Assembly (NCBI GenBank): GCA_037043015.1
Contig: CM073329.1
Coordinates: forward strand, 492,448 to 556,447
Reading direction: 5' to 3'
From: Bryum argenteum
Lineage: Eukaryota > Streptophyta > Bryopsida > Bryales > Bryaceae
Length of the DNA: 64,000 nt
A program made the position numbers and the translations under genes. The notes beneath the pieces were generated by a model, which was given only the letters and a program-made list of their open reading frames with translations, was not told the origin of the DNA and searched no databases. Below are positions 48,825 through 58,801 of the stretch, piece after piece. Position 1 is the stretch's first letter. Every line of letters starts with the position of its first letter.

Positions 48825-49607
48825 TGTTAGCCCGGGGGTACAGGTATGGAGGTGCCCGAGGTGCGAGGAAGGGAGGAACATGGGCAGGGTGAAAGAGCTG
48901 ACCGGGTGTGTGGCTCGATACCACGGTAATCCCCGGGGAAGGAGGAGGTCAGGGTGTGCTGTGGGACCCGTTGACTCACCAACCGTAATCACGGTTGATT
49001 AGCGCGATCGGGTTCACGCGGAGGAGACACTGTGAGGGTGTTGCACCGTGGTGTCACAGGGCTGCGGCCTTGCGGCGCCTTTTCCAGAGTGAGCTTCCCC
49101 GGCCAAGGCGATCGTCCGTGGCGTGACTGTCTGAGGACGAAGGAACAACGGTGCCAGCGTTCTCTTTAGCCACGATGTGGATTCTCGACACAGTCGGTCC
49201 AAGGACTCCTCGGCGTCGCGGTGAGTATCCGAGCTAGGGTATTCCACAGAAGAAGCAAGGGAAGGGGAAGTTTACAGAATAGTCAAGTAAGATAGAAGTA
49301 GGGCTGAGCCCGTATTGCATTGATCGGTGAAATGCCGCATTTGGCTACAAGAGGTCACGGCCAGGTGCTCGTGGCGCTATCACTAAATCCATGCGATACT
49401 GAACTACCATTTTGTAAATTCTACCTCTCTTTATAATAAAACCTAATGCTTGCGCTGCTCTTTGGCCTTAACTGCCTGCATCCATGGTCTCGATCCTCGT
49501 GGCCCTCTGTCACTGCCTCGGCCTCGAGCCCCGTGGCTGTTAAGTCCTGGTCTTCTCCGTGGCTGCTGGTCCTCGATGATGATACCCGCGTGTCGTGGCG
49601 GGTAACA
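48825..49607 (-). repeat. 3' LTR of the inner Gypsy
   Basis: 783 bp, TG…CA ends. The minus strand has a TATA-like TATAAAG at about 49430-49437, a likely U3 promoter. The two differences from 58014-58796 are in aacatgggc/aacaggggc and cacgatg/cacggtg. Confidence 0.96.
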
Positions 49608-49651
49608 TTTTGCCCTCCTTCGCAGAGTGCAATTCGTCTCGAATTGCTGTG

Positions 49652-50908
49652 TCAACGTCGTGTGGGGGCGGGCCTCCTGTTCGGCCTGGCCTGTTCTCGG
49701 GGAAGTTGCCGGCCGCTGCGAGGGGGTTCTTCATCGTTGTGGATTCGCCTAAGTGCCTCGGCCACGGCTCGATGTACCAGAACGTGGTTGCCACGGAAAT
49801 TTAGTGCATGGGTGTATACATCAAATACCGTACCTCCCAATGTCCTGTTGCATGCCGGGCATTGTCGGCCTTGTGCTTCGGGGTCCGTATAATGCGCGGC
49901 GAGGTCGGGGTGTTCGTGGAAATATTTCAATACAAAATGCATTGACTCCGAGGCCTCATCCCCGTCCTCGTCCGGATCCTCGATGTTCCACCCGTCGTGC
50001 TCCTCCTGTTGGAGGATGACCTGCCTATGTCGCGCCAAGGACTGAGGGGAAGGCCTCGTTCGCAATGGGGAGAACACCGGCAGCGGGTTCGAGGGAGTTA
50101 TGGGGGAGTCGGCCCGCCTCGGCCATGGGTAAGTTCCGTCAGCGTTCTGTCTGACAGGGGACTCGTATTGTGTTGGAGGGGACAGGACCGGAAGATGGTA
50201 CTGCGGTGAGCTTGTCGTGGTGTGCAGCCGCGGGGATTGGTGTGGCGTCTGTTCATGATCCGTGAATCCCTCGGGTATGTCCACTCTCTCATCTCCTATC
50301 TGTGTTGAGAATTCGTACATCCCCTCCCCGGAGTCAGCGTCCATGTTCCTGGGTTCGGCTTGTGCGTGGGTTTGCTGTGCGTGGGTGTCCTCCTCCTGTG
50401 CGTCATAATCCTCCTCGTGGGAGTGTCCCCGGGTTTGAGTCAACGCCGGCTCCTCCTGGGGATGGGTGTCCTCCTCATCTTCTCCGAGGAAGGGCTCTCC
50501 TTGGCTACCCCAGTTGTTGTCAGAGTTTTCCAGGTCCAACGTGATTAGTGCATCGCCGGTGCACTGATCGAGGAACGATGCGGGGGGTTCCTCGGATGTG
50601 AGGGATGTGGTCCGCAACAGTTGATAGGCCGTGGTGGCGATCACTCGGGCCGCGTGGTTCGTCCAGGCCAGTTTGTTGGCCTCGAAACTTTCCCGGGCAT
50701 CGTCCATCTCCTGGCGATGCCGGTGCATCAACTCCACGTCCATGGTGCTGGGGGCCGGGGCCGAGGATTTGAGCGCTAATTCCTCAGTGAGTGCCTTACA
50801 TTGTGCCACGAGTTTGGTCGTTTGGCGGTCCAACCGCTCGATCCTTTCCCGATCTCTGGCACCTTGGTCTTCGAAGGACTTGGCTCTTTCCGTGGCGGCC
50901 TGTAACTC
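49652..50908 (-). CDS. Inner Gypsy extra module, C-terminal half with a C2H2 finger
   Basis: This continues, in the same frame, the 1,080-codon frame above it after a single TAG at 50909-50911. It starts as coiled coil (ERIERLDRQTTKLVAQCKAL), passes through an acidic, glutamine- and proline-rich low-complexity region, and ends in a zinc-finger-like segment at about 49755-49875. That segment has C-P-A-C, then YTHALNFRGNHVLVHRAVAE. The C-x2-C … HA … H-x-A-x-A-x2-L layout resembles the XS-type zinc finger of SGS3-like plant silencing proteins. The tail is basic (REQARPNRRPAPTRR). Function unknown; the similarity was read by eye only. Confidence 0.65.
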   Translation of the reverse strand, partial: ELQAATERAKSFEDQGARDRERIERLDRQTTKLVAQCKALTEELALKSSAPAPSTMDVELMHRHRQEMDDARESFEANKLAWTNHAARVIATTAYQLLRTTSLTSEEPPASFLDQCTGDALITLDLENSDNNWGSQGEPFLGEDEEDTHPQEEPALTQTRGHSHEEDYDAQEEDTHAQQTHAQAEPRNMDADSGEGMYEFSTQIGDERVDIPEGFTDHEQTPHQSPRLHTTTSSPQYHLPVLSPPTQYESPVRQNADGTYPWPRRADSPITPSNPLPVFSPLRTRPSPQSLARHRQVILQQEEHDGWNIEDPDEDGDEASESMHFVLKYFHEHPDLAAHYTDPEAQGRQCPACNRTLGGTVFDVYTHALNFRGNHVLVHRAVAEALRRIHNDEEPPRSGRQLPREQARPNRRPAPTRR

Positions 50909-53900
50909 CTAATCCCTCGTGTTGAGCTGATTGCGTAGGGATGTTACCTGCCCTTGCAGCTGCTCCGTGTGCAGCTGTACTTCCAGCTTGTACTTCGCCA
51001 TGGTTTTGTGAGCCGCGGCTTGGGAGGCTTGCACTAGCTGGGCGGTGTGTCGTTTGTGCCGCATCTCCCACTCCTTATATTTGGCCGTGGCTGTCTGCTG
51101 CTGCTGCTCGGTGGCATGGAGAAAATTGAGTATGTCCTCCATACACGTCTCCATGGTGCGTTTCTGTGCTTCAAACGCCGTGGCTCGCGGGCCAAACTGT
51201 GTGGCCGTGGATGTGCTGGCTACCTCCATGGGGGTGACTTCAGGTGCCTCGGCCTCCTCGGTGCGTGGACGCTTGCCTCTGTGAGGCGGTGTCGTATTTG
51301 GCCTCGCAGCCTCTGCGATTTCCCGCTGCACATCTAAGAAAGTACCCATGGTCCACGGGTGATGGTTTGCCCTGTGGTAATCCAAAAAATGGCCAATAAA
51401 CTGGGTCAGAAACGGGGCTATGGGGCTCTCGTATGTATCGCTGTGAACATGCCCCTGGATTTGGCTCACTGCATTCCCGTCCACGAGCTTCCCCCAGTTT
51501 ATCTTCTCTCCCCGGCCCGCCATGACACACAGTGCGAGTTGATTCGGGTGGACTGCGTTGCAGTCGTTTCGAAAAAATATCTGACTGAGGATTCCACGGA
51601 TTCTTCCGAACCACGGGTCGGGCATGTTTGGGTTGCTGCGAGTGATCTCGTAGACATCAAACTTGCCATCCGCTTGTGCTGGGTATCCGTGGGTGTAAAT
51701 CGTGGTGTCGGGCTGCGGCAAACTGCTGCTGTGTGGTGCCCAGCTTGTGACTCCCGTGCCATCCCACCCAAAAAATTGATACAGGTATCGCGGGGAATAC
51801 CGGACAAGGATCCCCTCCACGACCCCGGCCACGTCCCTGTTGCTGGGATCCTCCAACTGCCTCTCCCGCATCGAGGAAATAAACGCACGACATCGCCCGA
51901 GGTCGATGCTGTCGCGAAGGTGGCTGGCGTAGCGGAATAATCCTGCCTGCGTTAGCCATTCCGCGTCGGGGTACTTTTTCCACTCCGCGATCTGTCGGGG
52001 CACGTACAGGGGCTTACGATCCCGGGGAGCACCGCGCGCCATAGCTGCTACGACCTGCACCGGGGGGTCCGAACGTGGGAAACAAGTGTGTGCGCGCGAG
52101 AGGGGGAGAGAATGTGGGCAACTACGAACACTGAGCAAAACGGATGGTGGCGGGGATGCAAGAATGTGTCTTCTCCCCGGAAAAACCCTCGGTACTTGAG
52201 CTCTCGCTGGCTGTGGAAGGGTGAGAGTGGTGATAATGAGGGACCCGTCCGTGGCGGCGGTGTCTGCTTTTATGATGGGGAGTGATGAGGCCTCGGCGGT
52301 ATCATCAGGTAATGATGCCTCGGTAGGGGAATAAGGTGGTGATGCCTCGGGAAGATCTTGAGGGGTAATTATGGCATTGATTTGCCATGTCTCGGTAGTC
52401 GGGTTGCGACTGTGATTGTCTGAGTCTGGTCCCTGGATGACGTGGATGTGGCTTATGTATGCACATGGGATGTGTATGGGTATGGCCGAGGCGGGGGAGG
52501 CCCCTTCCGCGGCTAAATCCCATGGGGTTGTTATATGCTTTTTTGCTGTAGTGGCGGTGTGTCCCTGGGTTTGTCCCTGGATGGCCTGCGGGTGTATTGC
52601 CCCCTCGGGTTCTGTATGTGTCTGCCCGTGGTTGCCTCCCCGGGTTTGTGCCTGGCGTGTCCTGATGCCTTGGTCGTGAAGCACTTTGGGTTGGATGTCC
52701 ATGGCTCCTTGGGATTGTCCTTCGGAAAGTTGCTGTGCCCCGGGGTTGTCCTCCAAGGATGTGGCTTCGGCTGCCAGAGTTGTGTGAATATCTTGGAGGC
52801 TGAGGGCGGTTGTGATTTGTGGTGTCGTGGTGTGATACTGTTTTAATTTTGCCGAATTAACAATGGTGGCGTGGGGGTCGTAATTTGGACCGTTGACGAG
52901 GAGTACCGTATTGTTTGGTAACGCCAATTGGACAGTGTAGGGGCCATGCCATATTGATTCAAATTTTGATCTTTTGAGTTTTGGGTCCCTGGGGCACCAC
53001 AGTACTTGGTCACCCTTTTGGAACATCCGCGGGGGTTGCGTGCCTTGGAAATGCCGAGCTGACAAGGCTTGTTTGTGCAGTACGTGTGTGGCTGCCTTGG
53101 TTCGAATTTCCTCCAGGTGGTGAAGGTCGCTGATGCGGGCTGCCAGCACCCTGTGCGGTGTATAATCCCTTGGTTGGAGGGTCTGAAATGTTGGTACTAT
53201 GTATTCCGTGGGTAGCAGTGGTTGGGTGCCATAGACCATTTCAAATGGACTGGCATTCGTGGCAGTTTTGACGGCTACGCGGTATGCCCACAGCGCAGCT
53301 GGTAAGCAATCGTCCCAGTCTGCCTGGTTCGCCTGCACAAATCGTTTGAGCATGTTGATTAATGTCTTGTTTGTCGACTCTGCTTGTCCATTTCCTTGGG
53401 GGTAATACACGGTGCTGGTTCGGTGCTTGATGATGTGATTGTCGAGGAGGTCTTGGATGGCCGTGTTTACAAAATGTGTGCCTTGATCCGACACGATCTC
53501 CAGAGGGCACCCAAACCTTGTAATTATGTTTTCATAAATGAACAATGCTGTGACTACCGCGGTGTTGGTTCGCAGGGGTTTAGCCTCAACCCACTTTGTG
53601 GTATAATCCGTGGCTACGAGGATATATTTGTACCCCTGGCGCGTCGCTGGTTTGATTGGTCCCACGAAATCCAGCCCCCATCTTTGAAATGGCCCGAGGG
53701 GTGGTATAGATTTCAACGGTACTTTACCTTGGTGTTGGAAATTCGTCGTGGAGACCTGGCAGGCGTGACAATTTTTGATATAGTTGATCACGTCCTTGTG
53801 AAGTGTCGGCCACCAGTATTTGGCCGATAGTATTTTTTTTATCGTGGTGTCTGGACCCTGGTGTCCCCCCGCGGGTCCATCATGGAGGTGCTCGAGGATT

Positions 53901-54151
53901 TGTTGCTGGTGCTGGGTTGGGACGCACAGCCGTATTTCTTGGTCGGGCCCACGTTTGTATAGCCTCCCTTGGACCACGGTGTATGGCAAGGTTGTCTGCA
54001 CGAAACTGATCTTGCGTGTTCCGGTCAAGTCCCCGGGGGTAATGCCGCGGGTGAGGTACCGGATAATATCGGTCCTCCAATCATCCACGTATTCCTCGGG
54101 GTCCGTTGTTATTTGTGCGGCTTGGACGTAGAAGCCCGTTAAATGAATCAT
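50909..54151 (-). CDS. Inner Gypsy integrase fused to extra ORF
   Basis: One 1,080-codon frame from ATG at 54151. The zinc-binding N-terminus ([10 protein letters not shown] … CHACQVS) and integrase core are intact: [20 protein letters not shown] and [14 protein letters not shown] supply D, D and E. Then [20 protein letters not shown] ~300-residue Thr/Gln/Pro-rich linker follows. From [12 protein letters not shown] (ATG near 52040) there is a globular segment ([51 protein letters not shown]) and a coiled coil up to the TAG stop. Whether the extra part is made as a fusion or from its own ATG is unknown. It is oriented like pol, unlike antisense extra ORFs of some Tat elements. Confidence 0.85.
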   Translation of the reverse strand: MIHLTGFYVQAAQITTDPEEYVDDWRTDIIRYLTRGITPGDLTGTRKISFVQTTLPYTVVQGRLYKRGPDQEIRLCVPTQHQQQILEHLHDGPAGGHQGPDTTIKKILSAKYWWPTLHKDVINYIKNCHACQVSTTNFQHQGKVPLKSIPPLGPFQRWGLDFVGPIKPATRQGYKYILVATDYTTKWVEAKPLRTNTAVVTALFIYENIITRFGCPLEIVSDQGTHFVNTAIQDLLDNHIIKHRTSTVYYPQGNGQAESTNKTLINMLKRFVQANQADWDDCLPAALWAYRVAVKTATNASPFEMVYGTQPLLPTEYIVPTFQTLQPRDYTPHRVLAARISDLHHLEEIRTKAATHVLHKQALSARHFQGTQPPRMFQKGDQVLWCPRDPKLKRSKFESIWHGPYTVQLALPNNTVLLVNGPNYDPHATIVNSAKLKQYHTTTPQITTALSLQDIHTTLAAEATSLEDNPGAQQLSEGQSQGAMDIQPKVLHDQGIRTRQAQTRGGNHGQTHTEPEGAIHPQAIQGQTQGHTATTAKKHITTPWDLAAEGASPASAIPIHIPCAYISHIHVIQGPDSDNHSRNPTTETWQINAIITPQDLPEASPPYSPTEASLPDDTAEASSLPIIKADTAATDGSLIITTLTLPQPARAQVPRVFPGRRHILASPPPSVLLSVRSCPHSLPLSRAHTCFPRSDPPVQVVAAMARGAPRDRKPLYVPRQIAEWKKYPDAEWLTQAGLFRYASHLRDSIDLGRCRAFISSMRERQLEDPSNRDVAGVVEGILVRYSPRYLYQFFGWDGTGVTSWAPHSSSLPQPDTTIYTHGYPAQADGKFDVYEITRSNPNMPDPWFGRIRGILSQIFFRNDCNAVHPNQLALCVMAGRGEKINWGKLVDGNAVSQIQGHVHSDTYESPIAPFLTQFIGHFLDYHRANHHPWTMGTFLDVQREIAEAARPNTTPPHRGKRPRTEEAEAPEVTPMEVASTSTATQFGPRATAFEAQKRTMETCMEDILNFLHATEQQQQTATAKYKEWEMRHKRHTAQLVQASQAAAHKTMAKYKLEVQLHTEQLQGQVTSLRNQLNTRD

Positions 54152-54171
54152 CGATTCCTTCCGCGGTGGTG

Positions 54172-54603
54172 TTAGTGTCCCTGGACGAGATAGTCGGCCA
54201 CGATGTGTCGCTTACCCGGGACGTATACTACTTCGAAATCGTATTCGAGTAGTATCATAATCCATCGCGCCACTCTCCCTGTGACCAAGGTTTGGTTGAC
54301 GAGGTACGACAAACTATGATGATCGACCATAAACCGGAATTTCTTTCCGAGGAGGTAATGCCGAAATTTTTGACAGCAGTAGATCATCGCGAGCTTCACG
54401 TTCCGTGGTAGAGTAATTCCTTTCAGCTTGGTTGAGTTTGATGTGGCGTAAGCCACGGGTTGATCGTGTTTGCCATTTATATTTTGGGCTAACATTACTC
54501 CCACGGCAATGTTGGATGCGCCGGTGTGGACGTGGAATGGTTTGGACCAATCCGGGGCGATGAGTATGGGCGCGTTGGAGTACGCATGTTTTATTTTTTC
54601 CAA
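54172..54603 (-). CDS. Inner Gypsy RNase H segment
   Basis: Family segments [37 protein letters not shown] and [19 protein letters not shown]. RNase H removes RNA from the RNA/DNA hybrid. The first catalytic aspartate position reads glycine (HTGASN; family HTDASN). Around 54405 the TEREA motif lies in the neighbouring frame, so one base is missing there. The join to the reverse transcriptase at an A run (plus-strand T6, 54594-54599) is also one base short. Confidence 0.8.
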   Translation of the reverse strand: MEKIKHAYSNAPILIAPDWSKPFHVHTGASNIAVGVMLAQNINGKHDQPVAYATSNSTKLKGITLPRNVKLAMIYCCQKFRHYLLGKKFRFMVDHHSLSYLVNQTLVTGRVARWIMILLEYDFEVVYVPGKRHIVADYLVQGH

Positions 54604-56177
54604 TGTCGCTGTGCTTCCGGTGTCGATCCGGGGTAAGCATACTTGGCGTGGTTCAACGCCGTGATCGGGCTTGATGATGTGTGCGGCTTCTCGATGTAAA
54701 TGCGGTTGAATTGTGCCAAGCCTAAAAGTCTCTGCACGCCCTTCTGATTCAACGGGGGTGTCATGCCCAGGATGTCTTTGATCTTCTCGGGGTCCGGTAG
54801 TTTACCATGTTTACATACGATGTACCCAAGGATTACCCCGGCGAAGTACAGAAACATGCATTTATCCGCATTGAGGCTGACCCCGTTGGCTCTACATGCG
54901 TGGAAGATTTGTCTGAGATGAGCAACGTGGTCGGTCATTTTCCCGTAAACGGTGCCGTCATCTAGGTAGATTCGGAAGAATCGTTTAAGGTATGGCCGGA
55001 AGATTAATTCCATAACACGTTGGAATGTCATGGGTGCGTTTTTGGCCCCGAAGGGCATCCTTTCGAACTGGTACGGGCCCCATTCCGTGGAGAAGGCTGT
55101 TTTGCCTTTGTCCTGTTCGGCCATGGCCACTTGGTAGTATCCTGAGAAGCAGTCCAGGAACGAGTACATCTCGTGCCCGGCTACCTCGTCGATGATCTCC
55201 TCCATGTATGGCAGCGGATAATGATCCTTTTTTGTGGCTGCATTAAGTTTCCGGAAGTCCACGCAGATGCGCAATGTGCCATTTTTCTTGGGGATAATCA
55301 CCATGGGTGAGAGCCACGGTGCTGCGTCCACGGGGGAGATAAATTTTGCGTGGAGTAGTTTGTCAAGCTCGGCCTTGACCCAAGCAGCGTAATTTGGGTT
55401 CATTCTATAGCGCCTCTGTTGTACTGGGGTTGCCCCGGGGAGGAGATCGATGGTGTGCTCGGCCAGGGCATTGGGTATACCTTTGAGATCCTCGTGATTC
55501 CACGCAAAGATATCCCGGTATTCGTGGAACAAGGCAATGGCTGCGTTTTTGATGGCTGGCGGTGCATCGGTGTTGATTTTGATGTATTTGGGATCGTTCT
55601 CCGTCCCGAGGTTGACTAACTGGACTCTCTCCTTGGCCCCGTGCGTCCATCCTGTGATGGTCTCGTGGTGTAATGCCGCTTTGGCGGGGACCGCATTCAC
55701 CACTACTTCCTCGGATATCTCACGGGTGAAATGCTTGGGGATGTCCAATTTTTCCTCCTCCTGCACCAGACTGGCGAGATGTATTTCAGCCACAGGGACC
55801 AGACTTGGGTGCACGTGGAGTACGAGGGCCTCCTGCTCGTTGGTGAATTCTTCCGGCCAATCAGTTCCTGCCGAGGTTCTGATCTGGCTCATTTTGGCGC
55901 GAGTAAGACAACTGTCCACGGGTATGACCACGGTTCTTCCGTGGCGTTGAATGCGGATGTGGTTCTTGGTCCAATCGTGGATTGCCTGCATGTCCCGTAG
56001 CCAGGGTCGTCCTAGTATGACTGGAAAACTACTGTCGTGGGGCATCTCGATAATCACGAATGTCGCCGTGTCGATACCCCGTGTATTGTAATCCCCACCA
56101 TGGTGAGAATTCCCGGGCGTGGACGGGGCATCGTTAGCCATGCGTAATATGAAGCGGGCGTTCCGTGGTTGCGGCAA
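54591..56177 (-). CDS. Inner Gypsy reverse transcriptase
   Basis: A 528-codon frame. After a protease-to-RT linker come the RT blocks: WLSPMVIIPKKNGTLRICVD, FRKLNAATKKDHYPLP, LDCFSGYYQVAMAEQDKGKT, PFGAKNAPMTFQRVM and the catalytic YLDD (IYLDDGTVYG), followed by the thumb (VQRLLGLAQFNRIYI). All catalytic blocks are intact. The frame's start at 56177 is only where it becomes open. In the real polyprotein it follows the protease, from which it is separated by one-base breaks at C runs on the plus strand (56178-56181 and 56077-56080). Confidence 0.9.
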   Translation of the reverse strand: MPQPRNARFILRMANDAPSTPGNSHHGGDYNTRGIDTATFVIIEMPHDSSFPVILGRPWLRDMQAIHDWTKNHIRIQRHGRTVVIPVDSCLTRAKMSQIRTSAGTDWPEEFTNEQEALVLHVHPSLVPVAEIHLASLVQEEEKLDIPKHFTREISEEVVVNAVPAKAALHHETITGWTHGAKERVQLVNLGTENDPKYIKINTDAPPAIKNAAIALFHEYRDIFAWNHEDLKGIPNALAEHTIDLLPGATPVQQRRYRMNPNYAAWVKAELDKLLHAKFISPVDAAPWLSPMVIIPKKNGTLRICVDFRKLNAATKKDHYPLPYMEEIIDEVAGHEMYSFLDCFSGYYQVAMAEQDKGKTAFSTEWGPYQFERMPFGAKNAPMTFQRVMELIFRPYLKRFFRIYLDDGTVYGKMTDHVAHLRQIFHACRANGVSLNADKCMFLYFAGVILGYIVCKHGKLPDPEKIKDILGMTPPLNQKGVQRLLGLAQFNRIYIEKPHTSSSPITALNHAKYAYPGSTPEAQRHWKK

Positions 56178-56742
56178 CCCCGCTTTCGAACGTGATTGCT
56201 CATTACGTTTACGCCCGATCCTCCATCGACGAGGACGTTGGTTAATGTCATGCCCTCCCGGTGAACATGTATCACGGCGCGTCCGGGTCCAAGGTAGTGG
56301 CGTTTACTTCTACGAATGTGGGATCCGATTTTCTTGTGGTCACTCTGACCCGTTGTAAGTATTCTTTGTAATTCCGGGCTAACTGCACCAATTTTGCCAA
56401 GGTGATGGTCACATTAGTGGTGTCGAGTATCATTGCAAGGTGGAATCCGTGGCATGTCCTTGATCCGTAGCGGTTGTCTCCAGATCCTTCCTTCGCAGAT
56501 CCTTTCTCGATTACGGCCGCTCCCGGTGGTTCTCACGGAAATGGTTTTTCGTGCTCCACCACGTCGTTCGGAAGGTTTACTCGGATCTCGTAGTTCTGCG
56601 GAGGTCGATATCGTGGACACATTCGTTTCCGGCCCGTGGACCTCAGTCAATGTTACTCCCCCTCTCCTCGGTGCCGCGGCGTTTGTGTTTGAGGATCCCG
56701 GGGGGTTACTGTTCCGATTTTGTGCCCACCTCTGTTTGAATA
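56054..56742 (-). CDS. Inner Gypsy protease and gag-protease linker
   Basis: The minus strand at 56054-56275 reads TNVLVDGGSGVNVMSN, the protease active-site loop. Upstream, 56414-56742 reads openly (PPGSSNTNAAAPRRGGVTLT and onwards) as the linker from gag. The pieces lie in different frames, separated by short stretches. The nucleotide sequence is otherwise collinear with the family order. Confidence 0.7.
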
Positions 56743-57903
56743 TCAAGATCGGCTTCTTCGGTGGTCCAAACCGCCGCATTCCCAGCACGCATCAGCACGG
56801 CCAGGCTGGAAAGCGTCCACGTTGACCTCCTCGGGATATACCGCGGCCATGGTATTTCTGGAACGTCTTTGATCCTGGGGTGGGGCTGCATTGGTTGAGT
56901 ACCAGCACCTTCTTTGGTGTGTTTTTCCGCATGTGTCACACAACGGGGGTGCCAATCTAGCATCTTGCCTGGTGGAGGGCAATGGAAGTATGGGTGCTTG
57001 TGTCTGTTTGAGAGCCGTGAGCTCTCGACTAATGTCATTTGCCGCGGATAGAATGTCTGGTAACGTTTTAACGCCACGTATAACAATGCCCTGTTGGATC
57101 CAAGGAAGTAGCCCCTTTTTGAACCATTCGCACATATATTCTTCTTCGGGTCGTTGACTAAGTTTATCTGCCAACTGCTTGAACCGATCGTAGAACTTAT
57201 CCACGGGCTCGTTCGTGGATTGCGTAATTGATCCTAATGCCCGTAGGACTTCCGAACTTGTCTTCAGTTTTCGAAACTTGTGTAAAAAGCTACGCTCCAT
57301 ATCTTCCCAACTGGCATTGCTGTGTTCCGATTCGAAGTCGATGTACCAGTTGATGTGATTCCCTTGGAGCGTGGTACCAAAAATGTTCTGTAAGTCCGTG
57401 GGATGGAAAATGCCGTTTGTGCGTGCTATTACCTTAAACCTCCTGACGTGCCAATCTGGATCCCCAGATTCATCAAACACGGGGTAAGGTATCTTTGGTA
57501 ACTTGGCATGGGCGTCAAGGCCCCCCGGGGTGTGTGGCACAGTGGGTAATCCCGTGGGTACCGCTACTGGTGCCGGGGATGGCATTCCCGAGGTGCTCGA
57601 GCTGGCCGAGGCGTTGTTCCCCTGGGGTAAGGTTGTCGACCGCACTGCTTCGGCCGGTTCTCCCACACTCCTTGGTGTGGAAGCAATAATTTCGGGGGCG
57701 ACGTTGCCTTGGATGCCTTGATATTTCAGGCTGAGCAACTCTAACCTTGCGTTCGTGGCCTCATTCTGAGCAGCCAAGTCCGTCATTTGTTGCTTCATCC
57801 ATTGTAGTAACTCTCTGGTTTCATCTTCTTGTTGCACTATTTCCTCCATATCTGCAACTATATTCTCCACGGCTTTTTCCGCGGCGTGTTTTTTCGGGGG
57901 CAT
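56743..57903 (-). CDS. Inner Gypsy gag protein
   Basis: ATG at 57903 (MPPKKHAAEK). The N-terminus is coiled coil (MKQQMTDLAAQNEATNARLE), followed by a Ser/Pro-rich region. Then comes the capsid-type retrotransposon gag core (GDPDWHVRRFKVIARTNGIF, NASWEDMERSFLHKFRKLKT, EPVDKFYDRFKQLADKLSQR). Near the end is the start of a CCHC knuckle (CWECGGLDH), cut by the frame end at 56743. Gag forms the particle and packages RNA. The knuckle's last residues are probably in the next frame. Confidence 0.88.
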   Translation of the reverse strand: MPPKKHAAEKAVENIVADMEEIVQQEDETRELLQWMKQQMTDLAAQNEATNARLELLSLKYQGIQGNVAPEIIASTPRSVGEPAEAVRSTTLPQGNNASASSSTSGMPSPAPVAVPTGLPTVPHTPGGLDAHAKLPKIPYPVFDESGDPDWHVRRFKVIARTNGIFHPTDLQNIFGTTLQGNHINWYIDFESEHSNASWEDMERSFLHKFRKLKTSSEVLRALGSITQSTNEPVDKFYDRFKQLADKLSQRPEEEYMCEWFKKGLLPWIQQGIVIRGVKTLPDILSAANDISRELTALKQTQAPILPLPSTRQDARLAPPLCDTCGKTHQRRCWYSTNAAPPQDQRRSRNTMAAVYPEEVNVDAFQPGRADACWECGGLDHRRSRS

Positions 57904-58013
57904 TTTTTCTCCCTGCAGGCGCGTAGCCAAAAAAAATTTCTTTCTCTCTCTCTCTCTTTTTTTTTTTTTTTTTTTTTTACCTCAGCACTCCATCCCCAGC
58001 ATGGTCGCCAAAA
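57904..58013 (-). other. Inner Gypsy leader and primer-binding site
   Basis: The PBS TGGCGACCATGC (minus strand, 57999-58010) lies three bases inside the 5' LTR and is identical to that of the outer element. The leader carries a poly-A then GA-repeat tract on the minus strand (57943-57978). Confidence 0.65.
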
Positions 58014-58796
58014 TGTTAGCCCGGGGGTACAGGTATGGAGGTGCCCGAGGTGCGAGGAAGGGAGGAACAGGGGCAGGGTGAAAGAGCTGACCGGGTGTGT
58101 GGCTCGATACCACGGTAATCCCCGGGGAAGGAGGAGGTCAGGGTGTGCTGTGGGACCCGTTGACTCACCAACCGTAATCACGGTTGATTAGCGCGATCGG
58201 GTTCACGCGGAGGAGACACTGTGAGGGTGTTGCACCGTGGTGTCACAGGGCTGCGGCCTTGCGGCGCCTTTTCCAGAGTGAGCTTCCCCGGCCAAGGCGA
58301 TCGTCCGTGGCGTGACTGTCTGAGGACGAAGGAACAACGGTGCCAGCGTTCTCTTTAGCCACGGTGTGGATTCTCGACACAGTCGGTCCAAGGACTCCTC
58401 GGCGTCGCGGTGAGTATCCGAGCTAGGGTATTCCACAGAAGAAGCAAGGGAAGGGGAAGTTTACAGAATAGTCAAGTAAGATAGAAGTAGGGCTGAGCCC
58501 GTATTGCATTGATCGGTGAAATGCCGCATTTGGCTACAAGAGGTCACGGCCAGGTGCTCGTGGCGCTATCACTAAATCCATGCGATACTGAACTACCATT
58601 TTGTAAATTCTACCTCTCTTTATAATAAAACCTAATGCTTGCGCTGCTCTTTGGCCTTAACTGCCTGCATCCATGGTCTCGATCCTCGTGGCCCTCTGTC
58701 ACTGCCTCGGCCTCGAGCCCCGTGGCTGTTAAGTCCTGGTCTTCTCCGTGGCTGCTGGTCCTCGATGATGATACCCGCGTGTCGTGGCGGGTAACA
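58014..58796 (-). repeat. 5' LTR of the inner Gypsy
   Basis: 783 bp, almost identical to 48825-49607. It carries the promoter for the element's minus-strand transcript. Confidence 0.96.
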
Positions 58797-58801
58797 TGGA
58801 G

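Larger units (their letters stand above)
48820..58801 (-). mobile_element. Young Gypsy LTR retrotransposon nested in the outer Gypsy
   Basis: 9,972 bp (48825-58796), flanked by the duplication TGGAG (48820-48824 and 58797-58801). The two 783-bp LTRs differ at only two positions by eye, so it is a very recent insertion. It reads on the minus strand: 5' LTR 58014-58796, PBS, gag, protease, reverse transcriptase, RNase H, integrase, long linker, extra C-terminal module, polypurine tract (gaaggagggcaaaa), 3' LTR 48825-49607. No chromodomain. Given its youth, its frame breaks at homopolymers are probably sequence errors. Confidence 0.96.
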
